Both the position numbers and the translations under genes were made by a program. The notes beneath the pieces were generated by a model that saw nothing but the letters and a program-made list of their open reading frames with translations, searched no databases and was not told where the DNA came from. From assembly GCA_009746045.1 (NCBI GenBank), contig RPFO01002336.1, positions 1 to 43,397 of the forward strand: 43,397 bases of DNA, written 5' to 3'. This document shows positions 8,374-16,372 of the stretch, piece by piece. Positions within the stretch are counted from its first letter, which is position 1, and every line of letters starts with the position of its first letter. The stretch is from Mesostigma viride. Its lineage: Eukaryota; Streptophyta; Mesostigmatophyceae; Mesostigmatales; Mesostigmataceae.

Positions 8374-8805
8374 ATAATCGTGGCTATCTGCTTCCTGGCT
8401 TTCGCTATCATGGTGATGGGACACCATGGGAAGCGCAAGTTCGCAGCCATAGTGCTAAGCGGCAGCACCCATGCCGGCAGCCTAGTGACCGACGAGACGT
8501 TCGACTGTAAGTGCGGCCACGAGTGCATGAAGCCCATTAGAATATCACATCTCCAGGCATTGCGAAGCGCCTGGTTTTCGCCCGGGCGGAAGCAAGAGGA
8601 CAGGAAGGCGGCGATAAAGCAGCAGCTGCACCAGGGGGGGTACGACGCCATAACCACGATGTCGTCATCTACTCGTCACAAGTTCGTTCATTGCGCTGGT
8701 TGTCGGTTCGTTCTCGACGGGGGAGTCAAGGATATGAACATAGGGTTTGTGACCCCTTTTCACTTTCGCGTTTCACTTTCGAGGCGGCCTTCAGGCACTG
8801 CCTGA
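8299..8805 (+). CDS. Element-borne ORF with cysteine cluster, possible transposase N-terminal part
   Basis: 168 residues. Residues 1-25 derive from the palindrome arm. A hydrophobic helix follows (DIIVAICFLAFAIMVMG), then DCKCGHECMKPI, LQALRSAWFSPGRKQEDRK and HKFVHCAGCRFVL. The order C-x-C-x3-C, an R-W helix, then F-x2-C-x2-C loosely resembles N-terminal regions of some eukaryotic transposon-encoded integrase-like proteins; this is a weak resemblance. Downstream pieces in other frames (AAFRHCLKISNHVW; ITFDDVLAGLGIAFEHYF) suggest exons or frameshifts to about 8956. No catalytic core is seen. Confidence 0.4.
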   Translation: MHIELSGLVADMAVETEGVLWLCWDIIVAICFLAFAIMVMGHHGKRKFAAIVLSGSTHAGSLVTDETFDCKCGHECMKPIRISHLQALRSAWFSPGRKQEDRKAAIKQQLHQGGYDAITTMSSSTRHKFVHCAGCRFVLDGGVKDMNIGFVTPFHFRVSLSRRPSGTA

Positions 8806-9233
8806 AAATTAGCAACCACGTTTGGAACTCTTCGGACCACCTGTGAAACTAATCACATTTGATGATGTGCTGGCGGGCCTGGGCATCGCATTTGAGCATT
8901 ACTTCGAGCAGGGCTCAACAAGCTCGATTCGCCAACTCAACCCGAAGAAGCCCTAAGCTGCGGTAAGACATATATTTGTGTGGATGGCTCTTGATATCAT
9001 GCTGAATTTCTAGTCTTCTCTAGATGGACAGTTCATGTGCAGCCATACAGGTCATCCATGTGTGTTTTAACCATGTTGCATGTGCCACAGATATTATGAG
9101 CAGTATTTACTAAGTGTGCTGGAGTCGTTGTTGCATGCTTGTTGTATTTCACAGTTCACGCCTGCATGAATGCATCGTTGATACTAATGATTATTCATAT
9201 TGCATGACTGTTCTATTGGGGACGCCGCGCTTG

Positions 9234-11372
9234 ATGTCACAACGTGGCCGAAAGGGTGCATCCACCGCTGACGGCCGGTGGGTGAAATCGATGGACGCAT
9301 TTCCGAAGAAGCCAGCCGCGGGCCACACCCATGGCGCGGGCGGGGGCGCGGGCGGGGGCGGGGGCGGGGGAGAAGGCGCGGGTGCGGGCGCGGGCGCCAC
9401 CCAAGACGCGGGCGCGGGCGCGGGCCCGGGCGGGGGCGGGGGCGGGGGCGCAGGCGCCGGCGCGGGTGCGGGCGCGGGCGCCACCCAAGGCGCGCGCGCG
9501 GGCGCGGGCGGGGGTGGGGGCGGGGGAGAAGGCGCGGGTGCGGGCGCGGGCGCCACCCAAGACGCGGGCGCGGGCGCGGGCCCGGGCGGGGCGGGGGCGG
9601 GGGCGCAGGCGCCGGCGCGGGTGCGGGCGCGGGCGCCACCCAAGGCGCGCGCGCGGGCGCGGGCGGGGGTGGGGGCGCAGGCGCCGGCGCGGGTGCGGGC
9701 GCGGGCGCCACCGCCGACTTGGATGATGAGCCAGCAACCGAAGCCGAGAGGGAGAGGCACCGCTCTTCGAAGGTGTTCGATCTCGAAGTGTTTTGGGGCC
9801 CGGATATGACCGTGTATGTCCGCTGGCGCCTAGCCGCATCGGAGACGTTGGTAAATGCACCGGTGAACAAGTGGCAGCCCACAGGGCCTAATGGCGAGGC
9901 TTGTGACGGGGTCACGCCCATTGGGTACACCCCGCAGGGAGATCCTGTCTATGGGTGCCTCCTCATAGAGCGTGGCAAGGCCCCCAAAGGAAGTCCTGGT
10001 CTAGTGCCGCTTTTTGAATGGGACGAGGGCGGTGCCAGGAGATGTACCTGCGCTAGCCTTCACAGCCTTTTTCCTGACATCGTCGCCGCTGAGAAGCAGC
10101 AGTTGCTGGACGGATGGATTGAGCAGGTGCCAAAGTCCGTGGAGGATGTGCGTGCCAACAACGAGAATCTGTTCGACATCATGGAGCAAAAGCTCAAAGA
10201 GAAGCGTGAACTGCAAGCGAACAAGGCGGTACCCTTACCGCTGCGATCTGCAGGCGACCAGTCGGTTGCGCGGGCAACACGAGCACTGAGGCTGCCCATA
10301 AAATAAGTAATCTCACACGTCGCTTGCCCTGCCCGCGAGATTCAAGCGCAGATCAACCGCGCATGTGCGCCCGCTGCGCGAGGGAGCACATCAACGGCAA
10401 CGCCCGCTTTGCGCACACTGATTTCCGGCAGGCACACCTTCAAGGTGAATGGAAGCCTCATACGACGCAGCGACCTACTCGTTGTTAAGCGGCCAGCCGT
10501 CACCTGCGGGCAGGGAATGCCGTGGGCACCACACATGCTGGTGAAGGTCCTTGATCTGGAAGGCGATCGCACGGAGCGTGACAGCATTGTCGCCTCTCCT
10601 TACTACGCACCGTCGTGGACGGGCCAGTTTTCTAGAGTGACATTAGGTGGCGGCAGCGCAGGGATGACGGTCCCCATTTCTGATGTACACCTGCAGCACT
10701 GGACAGTGGGCGGTACGGCAGAGGTGCACCAGCCTGAGCTGATCAGTACCGGCAAACTGTCAGCTGCCACGGTGGCGGCGTTGAAAGAGCACCCGCAGAT
10801 TGACTTTGAGCATTACAAGACTGCCACCGCCGCCAGGGCAGCAGCAAAGGATGACTGCAATGCCTACTTTGCCGAGCATGGAGCACGTGCGCTTATCGGG
10901 ATGCGCCTGTGTGCCCTGTTTCCGGGGATAGCGAGGAAGAGGGAGCGCTTCCATGGCTGGGTCACTAAGGTTCAGGAAAGGGGAGGTCACCTGCTCATCA
11001 AGGCGATGTGGGCTGATGGGCAGTATGAGGACTATCATGCCCTGGCGGAGGTGACGCAGTTCGTGTGCGGCTGCCCACACCCAGTCGAGGCATTTGGCCG
11101 CGCTCGCTTCTTTCCACAGGAGCTAGGCTGGCACCGTGAACGCAGGTGATGGCACCCACATAGACGATGCCGTCCCTGCTGTGCACAGTGACAGTGAAGG
11201 CGGGGAGGAGGAGGAAGAGGGAGAGAAAGAGGGGGAGAAAGAGGGGGAGGAGGAGGGGGAGGAGGAGGGAGAGGGGGAGGGAGAGGGGGAGGGAGAATGG
11301 GAGGGGGAGGGGGAGGAGGAAGAGGGAGAGGGAGAGGGAGAGGAGGATGCGGAATGGGAGCCGGGGATATGA
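9234..11372 (+). CDS. Element-borne protein: Gly/Ala repeats, cysteine motif, Tudor-like region, acidic tail; frame broken several times
   Basis: Starts MSQRGRKGASTADGR, then about 125 residues of Gly/Ala-rich repeat punctuated by GATQDAG/GATQGAR. The second repeat copy lacks one G near 9590 relative to the first, moving the frame. The unique part reads VFDLEVFWGPDMTVYVRW ... DGVTPIGYTPQGDPVYGC. A stop at 10304-10306 interrupts, but the same frame is open from 10307 to 11149, and another frame there reads MCARCAREHINGNARF. The last section has FHGWVTKVQERGG ... AMWADGQYEDY, a small Tudor/chromo-like pattern. A different frame gives the Glu-rich tail (SEGGEEEEEGEKEG) to 11372. Probably one element gene, possibly intron-containing; family not recognised. 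Confidence 0.45.
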
Positions 11373-11399
11373 CTGGTAGATGAGACGGTGCCATCTACC

Positions 11400-11806
11400 G
11401 GCGCATGGAATGAAGTGGTAGACAAGTTTACTCATGGTTGTCGGCAAGTAGAGCATGCACGCCTGGCCTAGCTGAATTTAAATCAATGAGTTGAGTTTGG
11501 AGAGGCTGCATTTTGCTTGGATGAAGAATGTGTTAGCATGGCCAAACTTTTATGGCTTGTAGCCAAATCCTCTTGGGGTATGTGCACAGTGTACTAGCGG
11601 TGTTGTGCAATTGCGAGGATTCCTGTCTTGTAGCGATGTGGCCTCTCACCCTGCAGCCTGGTAGATGTGTTGGCATGCAGCCACCCATCATTGGTCATCC
11701 GATCTGGTGTGATTTGCATTTGCACACCTTGTATTAAGGCCATGATATGATGATGTCTTGTTATTTGTGTATATGCGAAAAGAGGCATAATATGCTTGTA
11801 TATAGT
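11400..11806. other. Element interior, no gene seen
   Basis: AT-rich sequence between the acidic-tail ORF and the 173-bp tandem repeats. No frame longer than about 75 codons has a natural composition, and no RNA gene is recognised. Confidence 0.6.
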
Positions 11807-12520
11807 GCTAGCAAATGTCACTACCTTTACCTATGCCTGACCTTACAAGTTGAGGATGGTCTAATGTAGTGGCAAACAGGTTATTTACAACAATTCACAG
11901 TTTTCTGACATAGTTTGAGGCAACTATACTTACCAAAATGCTTGAAAAAGGCAAAAATTGCACCATTTATGCTAGCAAACGTCACTATTTTGAGATCAAA
12001 CTGGGCCCAAACTTGGCCCATGGTCTAATCTAGTGGTGTTTAGGTTGCTTCCAACATTTCATAGCTTTCTGACATAGTTTGATATTGTTTAGTAGCTTAC
12101 ACTGAGCAAAATGCTTGAAAATGGCAAAAAATGCACCATTTATGCTAGCAAACGTCACTATTTTGACGTCAGACTGAGCCCAAACTTGGCCCATGGTGTA
12201 ATCTAGTGGTGTTTAGGTTGCTTCCAATATTTCATAGCTTTATGACGTAGTTTGATATTGTTTAGTAGCTTACACTGAGCAAAATGCTTGAAAATGGCAA
12301 AAAATGCAGTATTTATGCTAGCAAACGTCACTATTTTGAGTTCAGATTGACCCCAAACTTTGTGCATGGTCTATTCTAGTGGTAATTAGGTTGCTTGCAA
12401 ATATCCATGATGGTTTGACGTGATTTAGTACTGTTTCCTATTTATTACTATTTAATTTAACAAAAAATGACAAAAATGTACCTTCATTGCTAGCAAATGT
12501 CACCAAGATGACGTCCGATC
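11807..12520. repeat. Diverged ~173-bp tandem repeats
   Basis: The phrase GCTAGCAAA(C/T)GTCAC recurs at 11807, 11971, 12144, 12317 and 12489, spaced 164, 173, 173 and 172 bases. The intervening sequence repeats too (CCCAAACTTGGCCCATGGT; TTTAGGTTGCTTCCAA; ATTGTTTAGTAGCTTACAC). Copies 2 and 3 are closest and the outer ones more diverged. It lies close to the element's right end, a typical place for transposase-binding subterminal repeats, though each unit is long for that. Confidence 0.9.
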
Positions 12521-12617
12521 GATACCAAACTTTGTACGAGGTCTATTTTGGTTGCAAACATCATGCATGACAATTTTCAGCATAAAAAGACAAACTTCGG
12601 TACGAAGTACATTTTGC

Positions 12618-12649
12618 GTGCTGGAGTACATTCTTAATGGCTGGTAGGG
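12618..12649 (-). repeat. Right terminal inverted repeat of the 8.3-kb element
   Basis: Inverted copy of 4342-4372 with two substitutions and one extra C near the tip. It is bordered inside by GAAGTACATTTTGCG and outside by the GATC duplication. Confidence 0.8.
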
Positions 12650-12990
12650 GATCGCATGGACCGCGCTCGCGAGGTGGTGGGCATGAATTTTCCTAGCACG
12701 GGGTCTTATTACTTCCACGTGTTCATTAAATGCGTATCGTACATCACGAGCAACGACAAACAAAACGCGATAAAGAGTCCCAACGTGCTGTTCATCCCCG
12801 ACTCGTCCACCGTGAGCGACCAGTACGTCCACGGGGGGGTCACGGTGGCCCTGATCCACAAGCCCGAGCTGGTGACCGAGTTCGGGCGCGCCACTCACGT
12901 CGATTCCGCCTGCGCGCTGTACATGCCGCTCACCTCCTCCTGGGCCCCCCCCGTCGCGCAACCTTGTGGGGGTTGTACGATATCTTATAG
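12650..12990 (+). pseudogene. Capping-enzyme-like nucleotidyltransferase, 3' part
   Basis: After the second GATC (12650-12653) the reading frame of the 3906 gene resumes: ...APFRD before the element, RMDRAREVVG after it, the expected continuation after motif IIIa. It goes on through a probable C-terminal domain (SYYFHVFIKCVSYI, VHGGVTVALIHKPEL). HGG sits where motif IV normally has an acidic residue plus Gly, and no KWK-like motif V is seen. With one more C in the run at about 12946-12953 it would end LWGLYDIL at 12990. As written the frame runs to 13129 through antisense of the primase gene. The 3' end overlaps the primase 3' end. Confidence 0.5.
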
Positions 12991-14420
12991 GCAAGGTTTG
13001 CGGCCGACACCCTTGTGGGGTTCGTTTTACTCGCAGGGGCCGCCACCGCAGGGGAGGGAAACAAGACCGCGTATGCCGCCGCCGGGATTTGGCGAGGTTC
13101 CGATGCGTACCCCTTGCACTCCGAGTTGAAGCACCGCTGCACCAGCCCGTGGATGGAGACGGAGTACCACACGTTGTTGCTCTTGTGCGCGTCCTCGATC
13201 TTGTGGCAGAACCGGTGCTTGGACCACGCCGAGTAGACCGCGTGCACGCCCTCCCCCTGCTTGAACACGTGCGTGACACCCGCCGCCCCCTCCATGGTCC
13301 GCACCACCGTCTCGACGGCCTTGTGCTCGGGAGAGTCGAGGTTCAGCGCCTCGTCCCTGTGGATACCCAGCGTGCTGGCCACCCGCTGCTCCTGGGGGGT
13401 CTTGGCCTTGTGCTTCCTGCGGCGCCCCTGCAGCTCCTCGCGGCACATGGATGTCGCCTCGTCGAACCACGGCGGGGTGGTGATGGGGGTGGGGGTCACG
13501 CCCGGCCGCCCGTCCAGGATGCGCACGGAGGTCTGCCAGAGGAGCGGGAGGATGTGTTCGCGCACGTCCTCGGGCGAGAAGACGGTGTCCACCACCCCCT
13601 CCTTGCTGATGACACCCCACGGGGCGTACGACCGCTTCTCAGAGATCCTGCCGTAGTGGCAGCGGTCGTCTCCGCAGCTGTTGCGCGCCTTCCTCCGCTC
13701 CTTGCACACGTCACAGTGGCACCAATCCTCTCCCGGCGCCTTTCCCTTGCAATCCCCCATCGTTTTCTGGATGTTCCTGTACGCCTTGCAGCAGCCGGCG
13801 CAACGCTCGCATTTCCAGCTGAACAGGATACGGATGCCGTTGTCCATCAGCACGCTGGGGTCCACCACGGCCGTCCAGTCGTTCTCCGCCGGCCTGTCGC
13901 CGAAATTCTGGTGCAGTTTGTCCACCACAAACGCCCGAAGTTTTAAGGCTGTCCTCTCATCCACTGGGAGGAGGGGGTAGTGGATGTGAAACCCTGTCTT
14001 GATCTTCCCCTTCTTCTCCTTGGTGGGGGCCCTGCACACAATCACATAGCTGTCCGTTTCCGCCGGCACGCATTCCCTTAACACTTCTTGGATGGTGGGT
14101 ATCCACTGCTGGATGATGGTGTCCCCCAAATCCTGATCATCCTCACAATCCAGGTCCATGAAAAAGGGGAACACGGCCGTTTTCTGCTCCACCAGGAAGT
14201 TCTGGGTGTCATTCAGAGCATCCTTGGCCACTTCCTTGTAAAAGCTGGCCAGGTCCTCAAAATCCACACAGGCCTTGCCACCTTTGTATCCATCCAGAAG
14301 CAGGTGGGTGTATTCGGCGGATTTGTCGACAAAGCAATCACGATTCACTAGCCATCTAACAGCCTCAGAATAAGGTGGGGGCTGCCATCTCTCTGCTCCA
14401 TCCTGGTCCAATTTGTCCAT
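12930..14420 (-). CDS. Archaeo-eukaryotic DNA primase, herpesvirus UL52-like
   Basis: The protein has about 496 residues from ATG 14420. Open frame continues upstream to 14513 without an ATG and would overlap the divergent gene, so 14420 is preferred. FFMDLDCED (about residue 83) is the hhhDhD metal motif, KTGFHIHYP (about 140) the nucleotide-binding histidine motif, and LMDNGIRILFSWKCE follows. A Cys-rich block (about 202-256: CERCAGCCK, CHCDVCKER, CGDDRCHYG) looks like an inserted zinc cluster. The C-terminal RFCHK ... CFNSECKGYA is the UL52-type zinc region. It makes RNA or DNA primers for viral replication, presumably with the separate D5-like helicase at 35456. The 3' end overlaps the nucleotidyltransferase remnant. 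Confidence 0.85.
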   Translation of the reverse strand: MDKLDQDGAERWQPPPYSEAVRWLVNRDCFVDKSAEYTHLLLDGYKGGKACVDFEDLASFYKEVAKDALNDTQNFLVEQKTAVFPFFMDLDCEDDQDLGDTIIQQWIPTIQEVLRECVPAETDSYVIVCRAPTKEKKGKIKTGFHIHYPLLPVDERTALKLRAFVVDKLHQNFGDRPAENDWTAVVDPSVLMDNGIRILFSWKCERCAGCCKAYRNIQKTMGDCKGKAPGEDWCHCDVCKERRKARNSCGDDRCHYGRISEKRSYAPWGVISKEGVVDTVFSPEDVREHILPLLWQTSVRILDGRPGVTPTPITTPPWFDEATSMCREELQGRRRKHKAKTPQEQRVASTLGIHRDEALNLDSPEHKAVETVVRTMEGAAGVTHVFKQGEGVHAVYSAWSKHRFCHKIEDAHKSNNVWYSVSIHGLVQRCFNSECKGYASEPRQIPAAAYAVLFPSPAVAAPASKTNPTRVSAANLAYKISYNPHKVARRGGPRRR

Positions 14421-14492
14421 CCTGTCCCCTGCTGTCCAGATTTTTTGCGCGGCTAAACGGCAGAAATCGTCGGCGCTTAAAGGAATGGCATC

Positions 14493-15035
14493 ATGAAGAT
14501 TTATACCAAGCAAGGAGACCAGGGCTACACAAAAAGGCTGGGAAGTTCGGACAGCCTGCGGAAATCGGATGAATTATTTGAGGCAGTGGGTGCTTTGGAT
14601 GAGCTCAATGCCTTTATGGGTTTGGCCATTCAACACTCGCTGCCGGCTGATAACTGCTTTCTACACTACCTCCAAGGTGTTCTTCTGGCAGCTGGCACGT
14701 CCGTCGCGGCCAAGAACTCGAATTCTTGCCGCGACGAAAAGTATAAGTTTTCTGAGGGCCCTGAGGCGGTACAGCGGCTGGAAAACACAATTGACCAGTT
14801 GGACGAAAAGTTACCAAAACTTTGCAATTTCATTCTACCCGGCGGGAACGGACTGGCAACTTCTCACCTCCACGTTTGCAGGGTGGTGTGCAGAAGAGCT
14901 GAGAGGGCGTGTGCGCGGCTGGAATGGGTGGATCCCAACATCCTGCAATTTTTAAACAGGATGTCAGACTTCTTTTTTGTGCTGGCAAGAGCTAAGGAGG
15001 AGTTTCCGGCCGCCATTTACCGCAAACATTCGTAA
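14493..15035 (+). CDS. ATP:cob(I)alamin adenosyltransferase, PduO type
   Basis: An intact 180-residue protein beginning MKIYTKQGDQGYTKRLGSSD, the ATP-binding N-terminal motif of the PduO/MMAB family. EAVGALDELNAFMGLA and FILPGGNGLATSHLHVCRVVCRRAER, with the Arg-rich cobalamin-site helix, follow at family positions, and NRMSDFFFVLAR lies near the end. The enzyme transfers adenosyl from ATP to reduced cobalamin, making adenosylcobalamin, the cofactor of the class II ribonucleotide reductase encoded at the left of this window. The length matches bacterial enzymes, and no organelle-targeting extension is visible. It is divergent from the primase and followed 25 bases later by the SLATT gene. Confidence 0.9.
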   Translation: MKIYTKQGDQGYTKRLGSSDSLRKSDELFEAVGALDELNAFMGLAIQHSLPADNCFLHYLQGVLLAAGTSVAAKNSNSCRDEKYKFSEGPEAVQRLENTIDQLDEKLPKLCNFILPGGNGLATSHLHVCRVVCRRAERACARLEWVDPNILQFLNRMSDFFFVLARAKEEFPAAIYRKHS

Positions 15036-15060
15036 TTATTATCTGAAAAAGAAGTATGAA

Positions 15061-15834
15061 ATGGCTTCTCAAGATGCTTGCAACGTTGACATCCAACAAT
15101 GCGGGGAGGATCCGGCGAGATTCGATTTTAACCGGCGCACAACGAACCTGGAAAACGCCCACGATGTGAATATCTACAAGTACATCATCCGTGATGACAG
15201 CAGCCCCTCTTCTAGCGAGTCCGCATCCAACGGGCAGGGGAAGTCGATGTGGACAAGGGATCTGGAGGAGCTGGCGTACAGCTGGGGGCAGAAGGCGGTC
15301 GGGTTCCGCCAGATGCACAACATGGCGGCAGACATGAACACGTTCTGGTTTCACGCCCTCGGGATCCCCGCCGTGATCCTGTCCGCGGTGGCTGGCACGA
15401 CAGCGTTTGCCACATCCGAGTGCCCTGCCCACGCCAACATCAGCCCGAAGGCCGTCGCCATAGGAGCCATAAGCATCGCCGTGTCGGCATTGACCAGCTT
15501 GCAGAATTTCATGCAGTTTTCCAGGAAAGCGGAACAGCACAAGCAGGCCGGCCACCGCTACGGTGCGTTCTATCGCGAGATCGACGCGGAGTTGAGCAAA
15601 CAGCGCAAGTACCGGAATAACCCCTTCGAGTTCATACAGCTTTGCAGGCTGACCCTCGACAGCATGGTGTCCCAGGGACCTTCCATCCCTAGTCGGATAT
15701 CAAAGGAGTACAAAAGCAAGTTCAAAAAACACCCGCACAAGGGAGAGCCGTTCGTGGAAATGAGTCCCGGCGAGGGGGACTCCGAGATGCGCTCCCACAT
15801 GCAGGGGGGGCGCCGCGATGGGAACGATAGCTAA
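15061..15834 (+). CDS. SLATT-domain two-helix membrane protein
   Basis: The protein has 257 residues from ATG 15061. An N-terminal soluble part contains a Ser-rich linker (DDSSPSSSESASNG) and a helix (LEELAYSWGQKAVGFRQMH). Two transmembrane segments (FHALGIPAVILSAVAGTTAF and ISPKAVAIGAISIAVSALTS) are followed by the amphipathic FMQFSRKAEQHKQAGHRYGAFYREIDAELSKQ. This is the SLATT layout (related to DUF4231). In bacteria SLATT proteins are thought to form membrane pores in conflict systems; a role in a eukaryotic virus is not established. The C-terminus is charged. It follows the adenosyltransferase on the same strand. Confidence 0.75.
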   Translation: MASQDACNVDIQQCGEDPARFDFNRRTTNLENAHDVNIYKYIIRDDSSPSSSESASNGQGKSMWTRDLEELAYSWGQKAVGFRQMHNMAADMNTFWFHALGIPAVILSAVAGTTAFATSECPAHANISPKAVAIGAISIAVSALTSLQNFMQFSRKAEQHKQAGHRYGAFYREIDAELSKQRKYRNNPFEFIQLCRLTLDSMVSQGPSIPSRISKEYKSKFKKHPHKGEPFVEMSPGEGDSEMRSHMQGGRRDGNDS

Positions 15835-15857
15835 ATTATCTGGGTATTAGTTACAAA

Positions 15858-16046
15858 ATGTCCGCCCGTCCTTTGAAGTCCCTGGCCACATACGCCCTCG
15901 TCACGTACGCGTTGCTTCTTTTGCGCCCCCGTTGCATGTTCCGGGAGGACGGCAGACCTATGCAGTTCGGGGTCGGCCGCGACCAGACCCTCCTGCCTTT
16001 TTGGCTGATCGCGCTCCTCGCCGCGATATACGCCCCGGGCTACTAG
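15858..16046 (+). CDS. Small membrane protein
   Basis: 62 residues, MSARPLKSLATYALVTYALL..., with a hydrophobic N-terminal segment (about residues 9-22) and a second near the C-terminus (LLPFWLIALLAAIYAPGY). TATTAG lies 7 bases before the ATG. It is 23 bases downstream of the SLATT gene on the same strand. No family is recognised. Confidence 0.6.
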   Translation: MSARPLKSLATYALVTYALLLLRPRCMFREDGRPMQFGVGRDQTLLPFWLIALLAAIYAPGY

Positions 16047-16103
16047 CTCGTTCTCCCGGTCACTAAAAAAATGTTGGGGTAACACGAGACACGGCGCGGG
16101 GAG

Positions 16104-16334
16104 ATGAAGACCGCACGGCACCACGAGGGGGAGCACGCGGGCGGGGAGGATCTCGAAGAGGAGCCCGAGCGCTCGTGGCTGGACGACATGCCCGACCGAT
16201 TCCACAGCGCGTACAGGGACGAGCTGTTGAACCTGTACCTGTCGATGGTGGAGCAGTGCAAGGCCTGCGGATACCCCCTCTTGCGCCGAGTGACTTTCCA
16301 CGCGTTCTGCGAATTCGCGGAGGCGAACAGCTGA
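16104..16334 (+). CDS. Small acidic hypothetical protein
   Basis: 76 residues with an acidic, His-containing N-terminus (HHEGEHAGGEDLEEEPERSW) and a helical second half (YRDELLNLYLSMVEQCKACGYPLL). It has two close cysteines (C-x2-C) but no complete zinc site. It belongs to a plus-strand series with its neighbours. The function is unknown. Confidence 0.55.
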   Translation: MKTARHHEGEHAGGEDLEEEPERSWLDDMPDRFHSAYRDELLNLYLSMVEQCKACGYPLLRRVTFHAFCEFAEANS

Positions 16335-16372
16335 TAAATTAAATATGAGCAGAGACGTATAGGACCACCCAC

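Larger units (their letters stand above)
4342..12649. mobile_element. 8.3-kb terminal-inverted-repeat element (DNA-transposon-like) inserted in a viral gene
   Basis: The left end (4342-4372) and the reverse complement of the right end (12618-12649) share CCAGCC(G/A)TTAAGAATG and then TACTCCAGCAC, with one base gained or lost near the tip. GATC occurs on both sides (4338-4341 and 12650-12653). Removing the element and one GATC restores the reading frame of the split nucleotidyltransferase. Composition differs sharply from the flanks: AT-rich stretches, long hexamer arrays, tandem repeats. No DDE transposase core was identified, so the superfamily is open; a 4-bp duplication is known for Sola, Ginger and Academ types. 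It could be non-autonomous. Confidence 0.8.

Noticed and set aside
9184-9930. Minus-strand Pro/Arg-rich ORFs of up to 248 codons
   Set aside because: Antisense of the Gly/Ala repeat of the element gene; low complexity.
11807-12520. CRISPR array
   Set aside because: The repeats are ~173-bp tandem units without short direct repeats and unique spacers, and no cas genes are present.
12966-13946. 326-codon plus-strand ORF
   Set aside because: Antisense of the primase, whose motifs are clear on the minus strand.
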